Shown here in pieces: positions 43,387 to 50,574 of a stretch of DNA of 64,000 bases. Every line of letters begins with the position of its first letter. Positions within the stretch are counted from its first letter, which is position 1. This DNA is from Ancylothrix sp036704045 (GTDB taxonomy: Bacteria; Cyanobacteriota; Cyanobacteriia; Cyanobacteriales; Oscillatoriaceae). The notes below the pieces were generated by a model that worked only from the letters and a program-made list of their open reading frames with translations, was not told where the DNA came from and did not search any database. Both the position numbers and the translations under genes were made by a program. The stretch spans positions 248,001 through 312,000 of the forward strand of contig DATNQM010000037.1 of the NCBI GenBank assembly GCA_036704045.1, read 5' to 3'.

Positions 43387-44823
43387 ATGGATTTGACATT
43401 TGCAAGCTTAGGTCTCTCTGATGCTCGTGTTAGCCAACTAGAGAAACTAGGTTTTACAGCCCCGACGGCCATTCAAGCACAAGCAATTCCTGAATTATTG
43501 GCGGGGCGCGATGTAGTAGGGCAAGCCCAAACCGGTACCGGCAAAACGGCGGCGTTTTCCCTGCCTATATTGGACAACATTGATACAACAAAATCGGTAA
43601 TACAAGCGCTGATTTTAACCCCCACCCGTGAATTGGCATTACAAGTTTGTAACGCCATGCGTGATTTGAGTGGAGACCGGCGCATAGGTATTTTATCCGT
43701 CTATGGCGGTTCGGCCATTGACCGACAAATTCGTTCACTGCAACGTGGTACGCAAATTGTAGTCGGAACCCCAGGACGAGTAATTGATTTGCTCGAACGC
43801 GGTAATTTAAAGCTTGATCAGCTTTCTTGGATGGTATTGGATGAAGCCGACGAAATGCTGAGCATGGGCTTTATCGATGACGTCGAAAAAATCTTATCCC
43901 AAGCGCCAAAAGACCGCCAGACTGCATTCTTCTCGGCGACAATGGACTTTTCGATTCGTCAGCTAATATCGAAATTCCTTCGCGATCCGGTCAATGTCAG
44001 CATCAAGCAACCCAAAGCAACACCTAAGCAAATTAACCAAGTCGTGTACAACGTACCGCGTGGTTGGACAAAAGCAAAAGCGTTGCAACCGATTTTAGAA
44101 TTAGAAGACCCAGAATCAGCAATTATATTTGTTCGCACCCGGAAAGCAGCCGCCGAACTAACCAGCGACTTGCAAGCAGCCGGTCATAGTGTTGATGAAT
44201 ATCATGGTGATTTAAATCAGTCTCAGCGCGAACGCTTGCTGAATCGCTTCCGTCAGCAACAAGTCCGCTGGATTGTCGCAACCGATATCGCGGCTCGCGG
44301 TTTGGATGTGGATCATTTAACCCACGTTATTAACTACGATTTGCCCGATAGCGTCGAAAGCTATGTCCACCGCATCGGACGGACAGGACGGGCCGGCAAA
44401 ACCGGAACAGCCATTTCACTAGTTGTACCCTTTGAGCGTCGTAAGTTACAGCAAATCGAGCGTCATGTTCGCCAAGCTTTACGCACCATGCCGGTACCCA
44501 CACGGGCGCAAATTGAGGCTCGTCAGCTTGAAAAACTGAAAAATAAAGTCTTGGAAGCTTTGTCTGGAGAGCGTTTAGCTTCTTTCTTGCCAATTGTTGC
44601 TCAGTTGGGTGAGGAGTATGATGCTCACACTATTGCAGCGGCAGCTTTACAGATGGCTTACGATCAAACTCGTCCCTCTTGGTTGAATTCAACCGATGCA
44701 CCGCTAGAAGATAACGACGGTAGCCCGAAACCCAAGTTGGTTAAGCGGGGTCGTCCAGTGGTGCAAAGTGAAATTGTACCAGGGCCAGGGCCGTTGGCTG
44801 AAGCTCAACAAGTTAATAGTTAA
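43387..44823 (+). CDS. crhR: DEAD-box RNA helicase, CrhR-type
   Basis: ATP-dependent RNA helicase. Q motif region is FTAPTAIQ (23-30), motif I AQTGTGKT (47-54), motif Ia PTRELA, motif II DEAD (152-155), motif III SAT, motif IV IIFVRTR, motif V ATDIAARGLDV and motif VI HRIGRTGRAG. A C-terminal extension of about 120 residues follows the helicase core, including a charged helical part and a Pro/Gly-rich tail, as in CrhR. In Synechocystis CrhR is induced by cold and by reduced electron transport and rearranges RNA structure. The 478-residue length fits. The ATG at 43387 has GGAGA upstream. The rimO-crhR order suggests dicistronic transcription, and a terminator follows. Confidence 0.93.
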   Translation: MDLTFASLGLSDARVSQLEKLGFTAPTAIQAQAIPELLAGRDVVGQAQTGTGKTAAFSLPILDNIDTTKSVIQALILTPTRELALQVCNAMRDLSGDRRIGILSVYGGSAIDRQIRSLQRGTQIVVGTPGRVIDLLERGNLKLDQLSWMVLDEADEMLSMGFIDDVEKILSQAPKDRQTAFFSATMDFSIRQLISKFLRDPVNVSIKQPKATPKQINQVVYNVPRGWTKAKALQPILELEDPESAIIFVRTRKAAAELTSDLQAAGHSVDEYHGDLNQSQRERLLNRFRQQQVRWIVATDIAARGLDVDHLTHVINYDLPDSVESYVHRIGRTGRAGKTGTAISLVVPFERRKLQQIERHVRQALRTMPVPTRAQIEARQLEKLKNKVLEALSGERLASFLPIVAQLGEEYDAHTIAAAALQMAYDQTRPSWLNSTDAPLEDNDGSPKPKLVKRGRPVVQSEIVPGPGPLAEAQQVNS

Positions 44824-44884
44824 TGGATCGTTAATTGTAGGCCGTTGTTTGTTGATCATAAATAACGGCTAATCCATAAATTAT

Positions 44885-44922
44885 ATATAGGGACACAGCA
44901 GTGCAGTGTCCCTATATTTTTT
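44885..44922 (+). terminator. Terminator after crhR
   Basis: ATATAGGGACAC (44885-44896) pairs perfectly with GTGTCCCTATAT (44906-44917) over a nine-base loop and is followed by a run of T. It is a strong rho-independent terminator about 60 bases after the crhR stop. Confidence 0.92.
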
Positions 44923-44954
44923 GCTACTTAATAAAAGCGTTTTTAAAAACCTGG

Positions 44955-45100
44955 TTTATACCAATTTCCATAATTTTTACTACAGTTCAAGGAAGCCACA
45001 CCACTCCCTAAACCCCCCACCCCCATATAAAGGGGGAATTTAAGGGGGTTTAGGGCGTTTAGGGGGTATGTATAGCAGTGTTTTATAGATTTGGTATAAA
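44955..45100. mobile_element. MITE-like palindromic element
   Basis: A 146-base element bounded by perfect 10-bp inverted repeats TTTATACCAA (44955-44964) and TTGGTATAAA (45091-45100), with weaker complementarity continuing inward. Inside is a second inverted repeat, CCCTAAACCCCC and GGGGGTTTAGGG. It has no coding capacity. This is the structure of a non-autonomous miniature transposable element. No clear target-site duplication is seen. The remaining 44824-45321 gap holds the crhR terminator and the PEP-CTERM terminator and nothing else recognised. Confidence 0.6.
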
Positions 45101-45245
45101 GTATTTTTATTCTCTTCATTTTGGGGCTTGTTCGGTTAAAGGGTGGCGCTTGTGTGCCTCTGATCGATTGGCGGCGGGTTGGGCAAAAAAATTATTGAGA
45201 GCCAAGTAAACTGCAATATCTTTACCAACAAGACTGTAATTTATA

Positions 45246-45280
45246 ACAAAAAAAGGTGGAAGTTTCTTAACTTCCACCTT
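45246..45280 (-). terminator. Terminator of the PEP-CTERM gene
   Basis: AAGGTGGAAGTT (45253-45264) and AACTTCCACCTT (45269-45280) form a perfect 12-bp stem over a 4-base loop. On the minus strand it is followed by a T-run, directly downstream of the PEP-CTERM stop. Confidence 0.92.
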
Positions 45281-45321
45281 CACTATTAAAACTTATCGGA
45301 ATTCAAAACTGAACAACTGTT

Positions 45322-46173
45322 CTATTCTTCAGTTTTATTTGCTTTAGCTTTGCGACGCATTCCCATCAAACCGGCTAAGCCCATAATAGAACCGATGATG
45401 GTGGTAGGTTCGGGTACTTGTTCGGCTGAAGGGTTACCACCAGAAGGAGGAGCAGGAGGAGCAGGAGGGGTAACTGGGGTAACTGGGGTGACTGGGGTGA
45501 CTGGGGTAACTGGGGTAACTGGGGTAACTGGGGTTTCTGGGGTGACTGGGGTGGTGGTACCGCCGGTGCCGCCGGTGCCAGAATCAGCAGTGTAGGTAGG
45601 AGCAGTCCCATCGGTTTTGCTGCTGAGGTTACGAGAGCTTCCGGGGAGACCTACACTGGTAGCACGGACACCAATATTTTGATTGCTAAACATAGCTAAG
45701 GTTAGCGGTTGATTTGCAGAGAGTGTAAAGGTAGTGGTTTGAAAATCATCACTGCCGCCTCTCAAACCATTGGTACCAATTTCAACGGCACCATCATAAG
45801 ATGCTTGACCGCCAGCACCATTTAAGTTAGCGTTACCAACACTGCTAACATTACCGCTAAAATTTGTGGCGTTAACTTGAGCGCCCGTAGCACTGAGGCC
45901 GGTAATTCCTGACTCAGCCAAATCAAAGAAAAATCCTCGCAAATCAGCAGTATTTGGGTTCTGAGCATCCGTTACAACTTTAAGAGTAACAGTAACTGTG
46001 CCATTACCATTATTATCGTTTAAGGTAACATTTACTTTTAAAGGAGCGCCGGTAAAATTTGCTGCATCAAAACTTGTTGTTGCTGCTTTAACCGTCTGAC
46101 TTGCTAACAAAGGAAGAGCAAGACCGGCCATTAACAAAGCAGACTTAAGTTGAAAATTATTGGTGGATTTCAT
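45322..46173 (-). CDS. PEP-CTERM sorted extracellular protein with VTP repeats
   Basis: A 283-residue exported protein. The signal peptide lies within about 1-30 (LLMAGLALPLLASQTVKA). A beta-rich domain spans about 31-195. A proline-threonine hinge follows, with nine three-residue units (VTP, one ETP) and then PPAPPAPPSGG. The C-terminal sorting signal VPEPTTIIGSIMGLAGLMGM is followed by the basic tail RRKAK. PEP-CTERM proteins are processed by exosortase (EpsH/XrtA-type) and released to the surface or polymer matrix, fitting the nearby exopolysaccharide locus. No exosortase is in this window. The hinge is encoded by 9-base tandem repeats and could change length by slippage. The ATG at 46173 has an AGGAGG about 12 bases upstream. 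Confidence 0.9.
   Translation of the reverse strand: MKSTNNFQLKSALLMAGLALPLLASQTVKAATTSFDAANFTGAPLKVNVTLNDNNGNGTVTVTLKVVTDAQNPNTADLRGFFFDLAESGITGLSATGAQVNATNFSGNVSSVGNANLNGAGGQASYDGAVEIGTNGLRGGSDDFQTTTFTLSANQPLTLAMFSNQNIGVRATSVGLPGSSRNLSSKTDGTAPTYTADSGTGGTGGTTTPVTPETPVTPVTPVTPVTPVTPVTPVTPPAPPAPPSGGNPSAEQVPEPTTIIGSIMGLAGLMGMRRKAKANKTEE
45468..45553 (-). repeat. 9-bp tandem repeat encoding the VTP hinge
   Basis: About nine direct copies of a 9-base unit (plus-strand sense GTAACTGGG or GTGACTGGG, with one GTTTCTGGG) inside the PEP-CTERM gene. Nearly identical units in frame favour copy-number variation without frameshift. Confidence 0.85.
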
Positions 46174-46904
46174 GTTCTCTGTCCCTCCTAAAAATATTGT
46201 CCAGTTAAAAAGTGATAGACCTAAGCTAGTAGCAAAAAAGAACTTTTACTTCCCGACGACCTCTTGAAAAATATTTTCATACTTAGTTTTATTTAGAGAT
46301 AATTAACTAAGAGGAGATGCAACTAATAGAGTGGTCGTTGGTGAAAGGTTTGTTTCCTTCTCTTTCCTTGTATGAATACATCATGGCATGGCTTTTTATC
46401 CTTGACAAGGCTTTTTGGCAAGCTTGAATCAAACAATATATTTTCCTCTATTTTTTAAAGATTAAATAAAGAGACGGGCAATTTTTACTATTTAACTTGG
46501 TATCTAAAGGCCATCAGTAAATACCCTGGAGGATTTAGCAACATTATCAAAAATAACCTGAGTATTTTTCCCAAAGTTGTTATCTAGTAGAAAACACTTC
46601 TAAGAAGTTCAGTATTTTTACGGTTATTTTTTTTATATAAATATGATTAGAAGAATTGCAAGCTGGCCAAAAAACTATCTCATAGGCTTTTTATAGTCCG
46701 TTGGCCCAAACTAGTATTCTCAAAAAACAAACAAAAGTATGGTTGTTGGCTAAAACCAGACGAAAACCCAATGACCATACCTTTGTAATACATCGCCCAA
46801 ATACTAATAGATAAGAAGCATCACTAATATTCAAAACAAGTCCAGCCAAAACCGGCCACAAAAAACTAACCTCAGATATCCCTAAATCGAGCAAATAACC
46901 CCTG
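46174..46904. other. Intergenic region with promoter and hairpin but no supported gene
   Basis: About 730 bases between the PEP-CTERM promoter and the phosphofructokinase terminator. It is AT-rich. A 92-codon frame at 46691-46969 begins with TTG right after the phosphofructokinase stop, overlaps its terminator and has no ribosome site, so it is not accepted. GTATGGT-TG-TTGG (46737-46749) pairs with CCAA-TG-ACCATAC (46768-46780), forming a long hairpin of unknown meaning, possibly a small RNA or a palindromic repeat. Confidence 0.5.
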
Positions 46905-46936
46905 AAAACAAAAGTAGGCTGCAAAATACAGCCCAC
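46905..46936 (-). terminator. Terminator after the tandem phosphofructokinase gene
   Basis: On the minus strand GTGGGCTG and CAGCCTAC pair over a 7-base loop (one G-U pair) and are followed by TTTTGTTTTC, about 33 bases downstream of the stop codon. Confidence 0.7.
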
Positions 46937-46969
46937 CTCAACTAAGCCATTAAAGAGCAAAAAACCCAA

Positions 46970-49243
46970 CTATGGCGCAGACATCGAAAGAATATTAGCG
47001 AGATCACGCAAACCCATCCACCACTGTTGTTTAGGACGGCCCAAATTCATATCCATCAAACGTGGTAACTCAGCCAAATCAAAAAAATTCGTTTGTCCAC
47101 CTTGTAAACCAATAAACCCAGCCCCAGGGATAGGGTTAGTCGCCTCCTTAATTAAAAAATCCAGACACTTTGCAGCAAAACGAGTCCCCTGAATACGATC
47201 AAAAGGAGATGGATCACCCCCTTGTTGTAAATGACCCAGAATAGCTTGTCTTACTTGAAAAACCGCCTTCCCTTCCTCAGCAAACATCGAAGAAATAAAA
47301 TTAGAAGTATAAACCTGGTGAGCATCCTCATTAAAAATCACCAAACCCACCCGTTTACCCTGATTAAACCCATCCATCAACCGGCCCAAATCTTTCTGCA
47401 AATGACTTAAACTCAAACCATCCTCATGTAAATAAACCTGTTCAGCACCGGTAGCCAAACCACTCATCAGGGCCAAATAACCACAATAACCGCCCATAAC
47501 TTGGACAACAAAACAGCGATTAGAAGCTACAGCCGACTGCTTAATTTTGTCCACAGCCTCAATAATATTATTGAGAGCCGTATCCGCACCAATGCTGAGT
47601 TCAGAACCCGGTAAATTATTATCAATCGAAGCCGGCAAACAAACTATAGGAATATTAAACGCCGGAAAAGTATCACGCTGAGAAAATAACTTATAAGCAG
47701 CCTCATAACCAGACCAACCGCCAATAACTAGCAAACCTTGAATTTTATTTTCCTCAATGTGGCGAGCAATAGCATAAAAATCTTTAGCTTGGGGAATGCG
47801 ACGAGAAGTACCCAACTCCGAGCCACCAGTCGTTGCCATACCCCTTACACTCAGCCAATTTAACTCCTTAACCTTTCCCTCAATAAAACCACGAAAACCA
47901 CGTTCTATACCCAACATGGTATGACCTTTATCAATTCCCAAACGAACCGCCGCACGGACAACCGTATTCATCCCCGGCGCCGCCGCATCACAATTAAGTA
48001 CAGCCAAACGTAGAGGAGGAGACGAAGAGCCACAACTACTAGGTTTAGCCTGCATCAAAGTATTGAGGGTATAAAACGCTTCCTTAAAACTATTTCCCCG
48101 CATATCCATAGCATGATCATATTGTCCCTGGGAAATAGCATCAGCGACCGCATGAGTTTCGCGGACACACTGCATCAAAGGCTTAGAACAAATTCGGTTT
48201 CCCTGAATTCCAATCATTAAAGGTTCACTGTGGGAAGTCGAACCCAAAATAGCCTCTACCGCCGCATGACCCAACATTGTGCTTAAATTGCGGTCAAAAG
48301 CAGTTGGTGAACCGCCACGCTGGACGTGACCTAAAATAGTCACACGGGTATCTTCATTGAGCCTTTCATCTAAAACTTTTTTGACCACATCGCAAGTAAT
48401 GGCATTACCTTGACGGTCTCGCGCACCTTCAGCCACAATTACAATACTATCCCGGCGGCCTGACTCACGGCCTGCTTTCAGGACTTCACACATTTGATAT
48501 TGCCAATCATCCACAGATGGCGGACATTCAGGAATAAATACCCAATCAGCACCGGTAGCCAAAGCTCCCATTAAAGCTAAATAACCACAATTTCGCCCCA
48601 TTACTTCCACAACAAACGTGCGTTGATGGCTGGCGGCGGTAGATGAAATAGCATCAATGGCTTCGGTTATACGATGTAGCGCTGTGTCGGTACCAATAGT
48701 CATATCACTACCGCACATATCGTTATCAATGGAGGCCGGTAGACCAACAATTGTGAGATAGGGATGTTGCTTAATAATTTCTGGGTCTATACTCCCTGAA
48801 TTAGCTAATTCTTTGAGAATTTCTGGCCATTCTTGACGAAAAAGATCAGCGCCGGTGAGACTGCCATCACCACCAATTACTACCAAAGCATCTATACCAT
48901 GTACCAACAAATTTCGAGCAGCAACTACTCTACCTTCGTGGGTGCGAAACTCCAGACATCGAGCGGTTCCTATAATGGTACCTCCGCGATGCAAAATTCC
49001 TCCAACATCATCCCAATTTAAAGCATGAATACATGGACGGGCTAGGCGGGGATGGCTGGAGGCTGTTTCTATGGGTTCGCATTCATTACCATCGACCATC
49101 CCCTGATATCCTTCATAAATGGCATACACTTCCATCCCCAGATGTAGAGCAGAACGGACGACGGCACGCACGGCTGCATTCATTCCAGGCGCATCTCCGC
49201 CACTGGTTAAGACACCAATACGTTTTTTTTGTGTTATGGACAT
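46970..49243 (-). CDS. pfkA: ATP-dependent 6-phosphofructokinase, tandem (eukaryote-like) double-domain form
   Basis: Phosphorylates fructose 6-phosphate in glycolysis. At 757 residues it is twice the usual bacterial length of about 320-360 and has two PFK domains. The first half (about 1-395) is canonical: IGVLTSGGDAPGMNAAVRAV (9-28), GGDGSL (124-129), catalytic SIDND (171-175) and MGRNCGYLAL. The second half (about 410-757) keeps the fold (VLNCDAAAPGMNTVVRAAVR; MGGYCGYLALMSGLATGAEQ) but has GGWSG in place of GGDGS (508-512) and SIDNN instead of SIDND (539-543), so it is probably a regulatory half, as in eukaryotic enzymes. The start is ATG at 49243. It is last in the minus-strand block containing PFOR and hydrogenase genes. 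Confidence 0.92.
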   Translation of the reverse strand: MSITQKKRIGVLTSGGDAPGMNAAVRAVVRSALHLGMEVYAIYEGYQGMVDGNECEPIETASSHPRLARPCIHALNWDDVGGILHRGGTIIGTARCLEFRTHEGRVVAARNLLVHGIDALVVIGGDGSLTGADLFRQEWPEILKELANSGSIDPEIIKQHPYLTIVGLPASIDNDMCGSDMTIGTDTALHRITEAIDAISSTAASHQRTFVVEVMGRNCGYLALMGALATGADWVFIPECPPSVDDWQYQMCEVLKAGRESGRRDSIVIVAEGARDRQGNAITCDVVKKVLDERLNEDTRVTILGHVQRGGSPTAFDRNLSTMLGHAAVEAILGSTSHSEPLMIGIQGNRICSKPLMQCVRETHAVADAISQGQYDHAMDMRGNSFKEAFYTLNTLMQAKPSSCGSSSPPLRLAVLNCDAAAPGMNTVVRAAVRLGIDKGHTMLGIERGFRGFIEGKVKELNWLSVRGMATTGGSELGTSRRIPQAKDFYAIARHIEENKIQGLLVIGGWSGYEAAYKLFSQRDTFPAFNIPIVCLPASIDNNLPGSELSIGADTALNNIIEAVDKIKQSAVASNRCFVVQVMGGYCGYLALMSGLATGAEQVYLHEDGLSLSHLQKDLGRLMDGFNQGKRVGLVIFNEDAHQVYTSNFISSMFAEEGKAVFQVRQAILGHLQQGGDPSPFDRIQGTRFAAKCLDFLIKEATNPIPGAGFIGLQGGQTNFFDLAELPRLMDMNLGRPKQQWWMGLRDLANILSMSAP

Positions 49244-49424
49244 AATATGGGATTGAAAAGAGAATTCATCAGTAGCTTAATAGATTTTTTACAGCGTCGG
49301 AATGCAAGGGATATTCTAGGAGATAACAGAAAAGTATTTTTGTGTGTTGTTTGGGTTTAAAAAATACTATTTTTGGTATGTAGTTTATATCTAAGGGTAA
49401 AGTGCAACTACATACCAAAGTTTG

Positions 49425-50453
49425 TTATTGAGAAACACGCAAATCTGCCATAGAATAGGGGGGTTGATAACTTTGAATTCCCTTCATATATTGCGCCCTT
49501 TCATAGGCACTGGCATCAGGACAATTAATTTGACTCATACTGCCTTGCATTTGGTTAACTGATTCGTATTCGTTTTCTTCCATCCAATGTTTTATTTCTT
49601 GTTCTAAAACACTCAAATGCTCTATGCCATGCCGCATTAATACAGAGCAAATTTGAGTAATTTTTGCTCCTACCATTAACATTTTAATGGCATCATGTCC
49701 TTTTTGAACTCCGCCGGTTGATGCCAAATCTGCGCCTATTTTTCCATATAAAATGGCTATCCAACGCATCGGTAAGCGCATGGCTTGGGGGGTGCTTAAC
49801 AAAATGTGGGGGGAGACTTCGAGATTTTCTAAATCAATATCTGGCTGCATAAAACGGTTAAATAATACTAAGCCATTGGCACCGGCTTCGTCTAGGCGTT
49901 TTGCCATGTTTGCCATGTTACTAAAAAACGGGCTGATTTTGATAGCAACCGGCACATTTACTTCGGCTTTTACTTCTCGCAAAATGTCGATATAATTTTG
50001 CTCTACTTCTGCACCAGAAAGATTCGGATCTGTGGGAACGTAGTAAATGTTTAATTCGATAGCATCAGCACCCGCCTGCTGCATCAAGTTTGCATATTCC
50101 ACCCAACCGCCGGTGGTGAATCCGTTTAAGCTGGCAATAATCGGAATATTTACGGCTGCTTTGGCTGTGCGGATATGTTCGAGATATTCTTCTCCTGAAA
50201 CGTGAAAAAGTTCAGGTTCTGGAAAATAGGTAATGGCTTCTGCGTAGCTTTCGGTGCCGTGTGTTAGGTGGTGGTGAAGTTCAAATTTTTCGCGGATCAG
50301 TTGTTCTTCAAAAAGTGAGTGAAGAATGACGGCACCGGCACCGGCATCTTCCATTCTTCGGACGTTATCGATGTTTTCTGTTAAGGGCGCTGCGGCTGAA
50401 GGAACGAGGGGAGAACGCAGTTTTAAGCCTAGATATTCTGTGGTGAGATCCAT
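49425..50453 (-). CDS. Dihydroorotate-dehydrogenase-like flavoprotein
   Basis: A 342-residue TIM-barrel FMN protein related to class 1 dihydroorotate dehydrogenase but probably not one. MDLTTEYLGLKLRSPLVPSA opens like DHOD, and SLNGFTTGGWVEYA and ISPFFSNMANMAKRL are FMN-side blocks. Where class 1A enzymes have the catalytic loop E-L-N-x-S-C-P-N, this protein reads ELNIYYVPTDPN (133-144), so the catalytic Cys/Ser is absent. STGGVQKGHDAIKMLMVGA near the C-terminus binds the FMN phosphate. A C-terminal extension of about 45 residues follows. It is directly downstream of the PFOR gene, a pairing seen in other cyanobacteria, suggesting an electron-transfer or accessory role. The start is ATG at 50453. 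Confidence 0.85.
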   Translation of the reverse strand: MDLTTEYLGLKLRSPLVPSAAAPLTENIDNVRRMEDAGAGAVILHSLFEEQLIREKFELHHHLTHGTESYAEAITYFPEPELFHVSGEEYLEHIRTAKAAVNIPIIASLNGFTTGGWVEYANLMQQAGADAIELNIYYVPTDPNLSGAEVEQNYIDILREVKAEVNVPVAIKISPFFSNMANMAKRLDEAGANGLVLFNRFMQPDIDLENLEVSPHILLSTPQAMRLPMRWIAILYGKIGADLASTGGVQKGHDAIKMLMVGAKITQICSVLMRHGIEHLSVLEQEIKHWMEENEYESVNQMQGSMSQINCPDASAYERAQYMKGIQSYQPPYSMADLRVSQ

Positions 50454-50497
50454 AGTTATTTGCTCTTTATTATTGGTGGTTGGTCAAATGTTTTGTT

Positions 50498-50563
50498 GTA
50501 GGGGCAAACGGTGGCTGTGGTTGCCCCAGGGGGTGGGGGCCGGCACGGGGGCACGGCCCCTAC
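50498..50563. repeat. GTAGGGGC palindromic repeat between nifJ and the DHOD-like gene
   Basis: GTAGGGGC (50498-50505) is inverted as GCCCCTAC (50556-50563). Further inside, GGTTGCCCC and a very GC-rich run (GGGGGTGGGGGCCGGC) form additional stems. It occupies most of the 121-base gap and resembles the repeat at 57476-57549. Confidence 0.7.
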
Positions 50564-50574
50564 TGGGATGCCGG

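Noticed and set aside
45468..45553. Possible CRISPR-like tandem repeat
   Set aside because: Units are 9 bases with no spacers and lie in frame in a PEP-CTERM gene.
46691..46969. 92-codon minus-strand frame directly after the phosphofructokinase gene
   Set aside because: Starts with TTG lacking a ribosome site, overlaps the terminator hairpin and has no domain.
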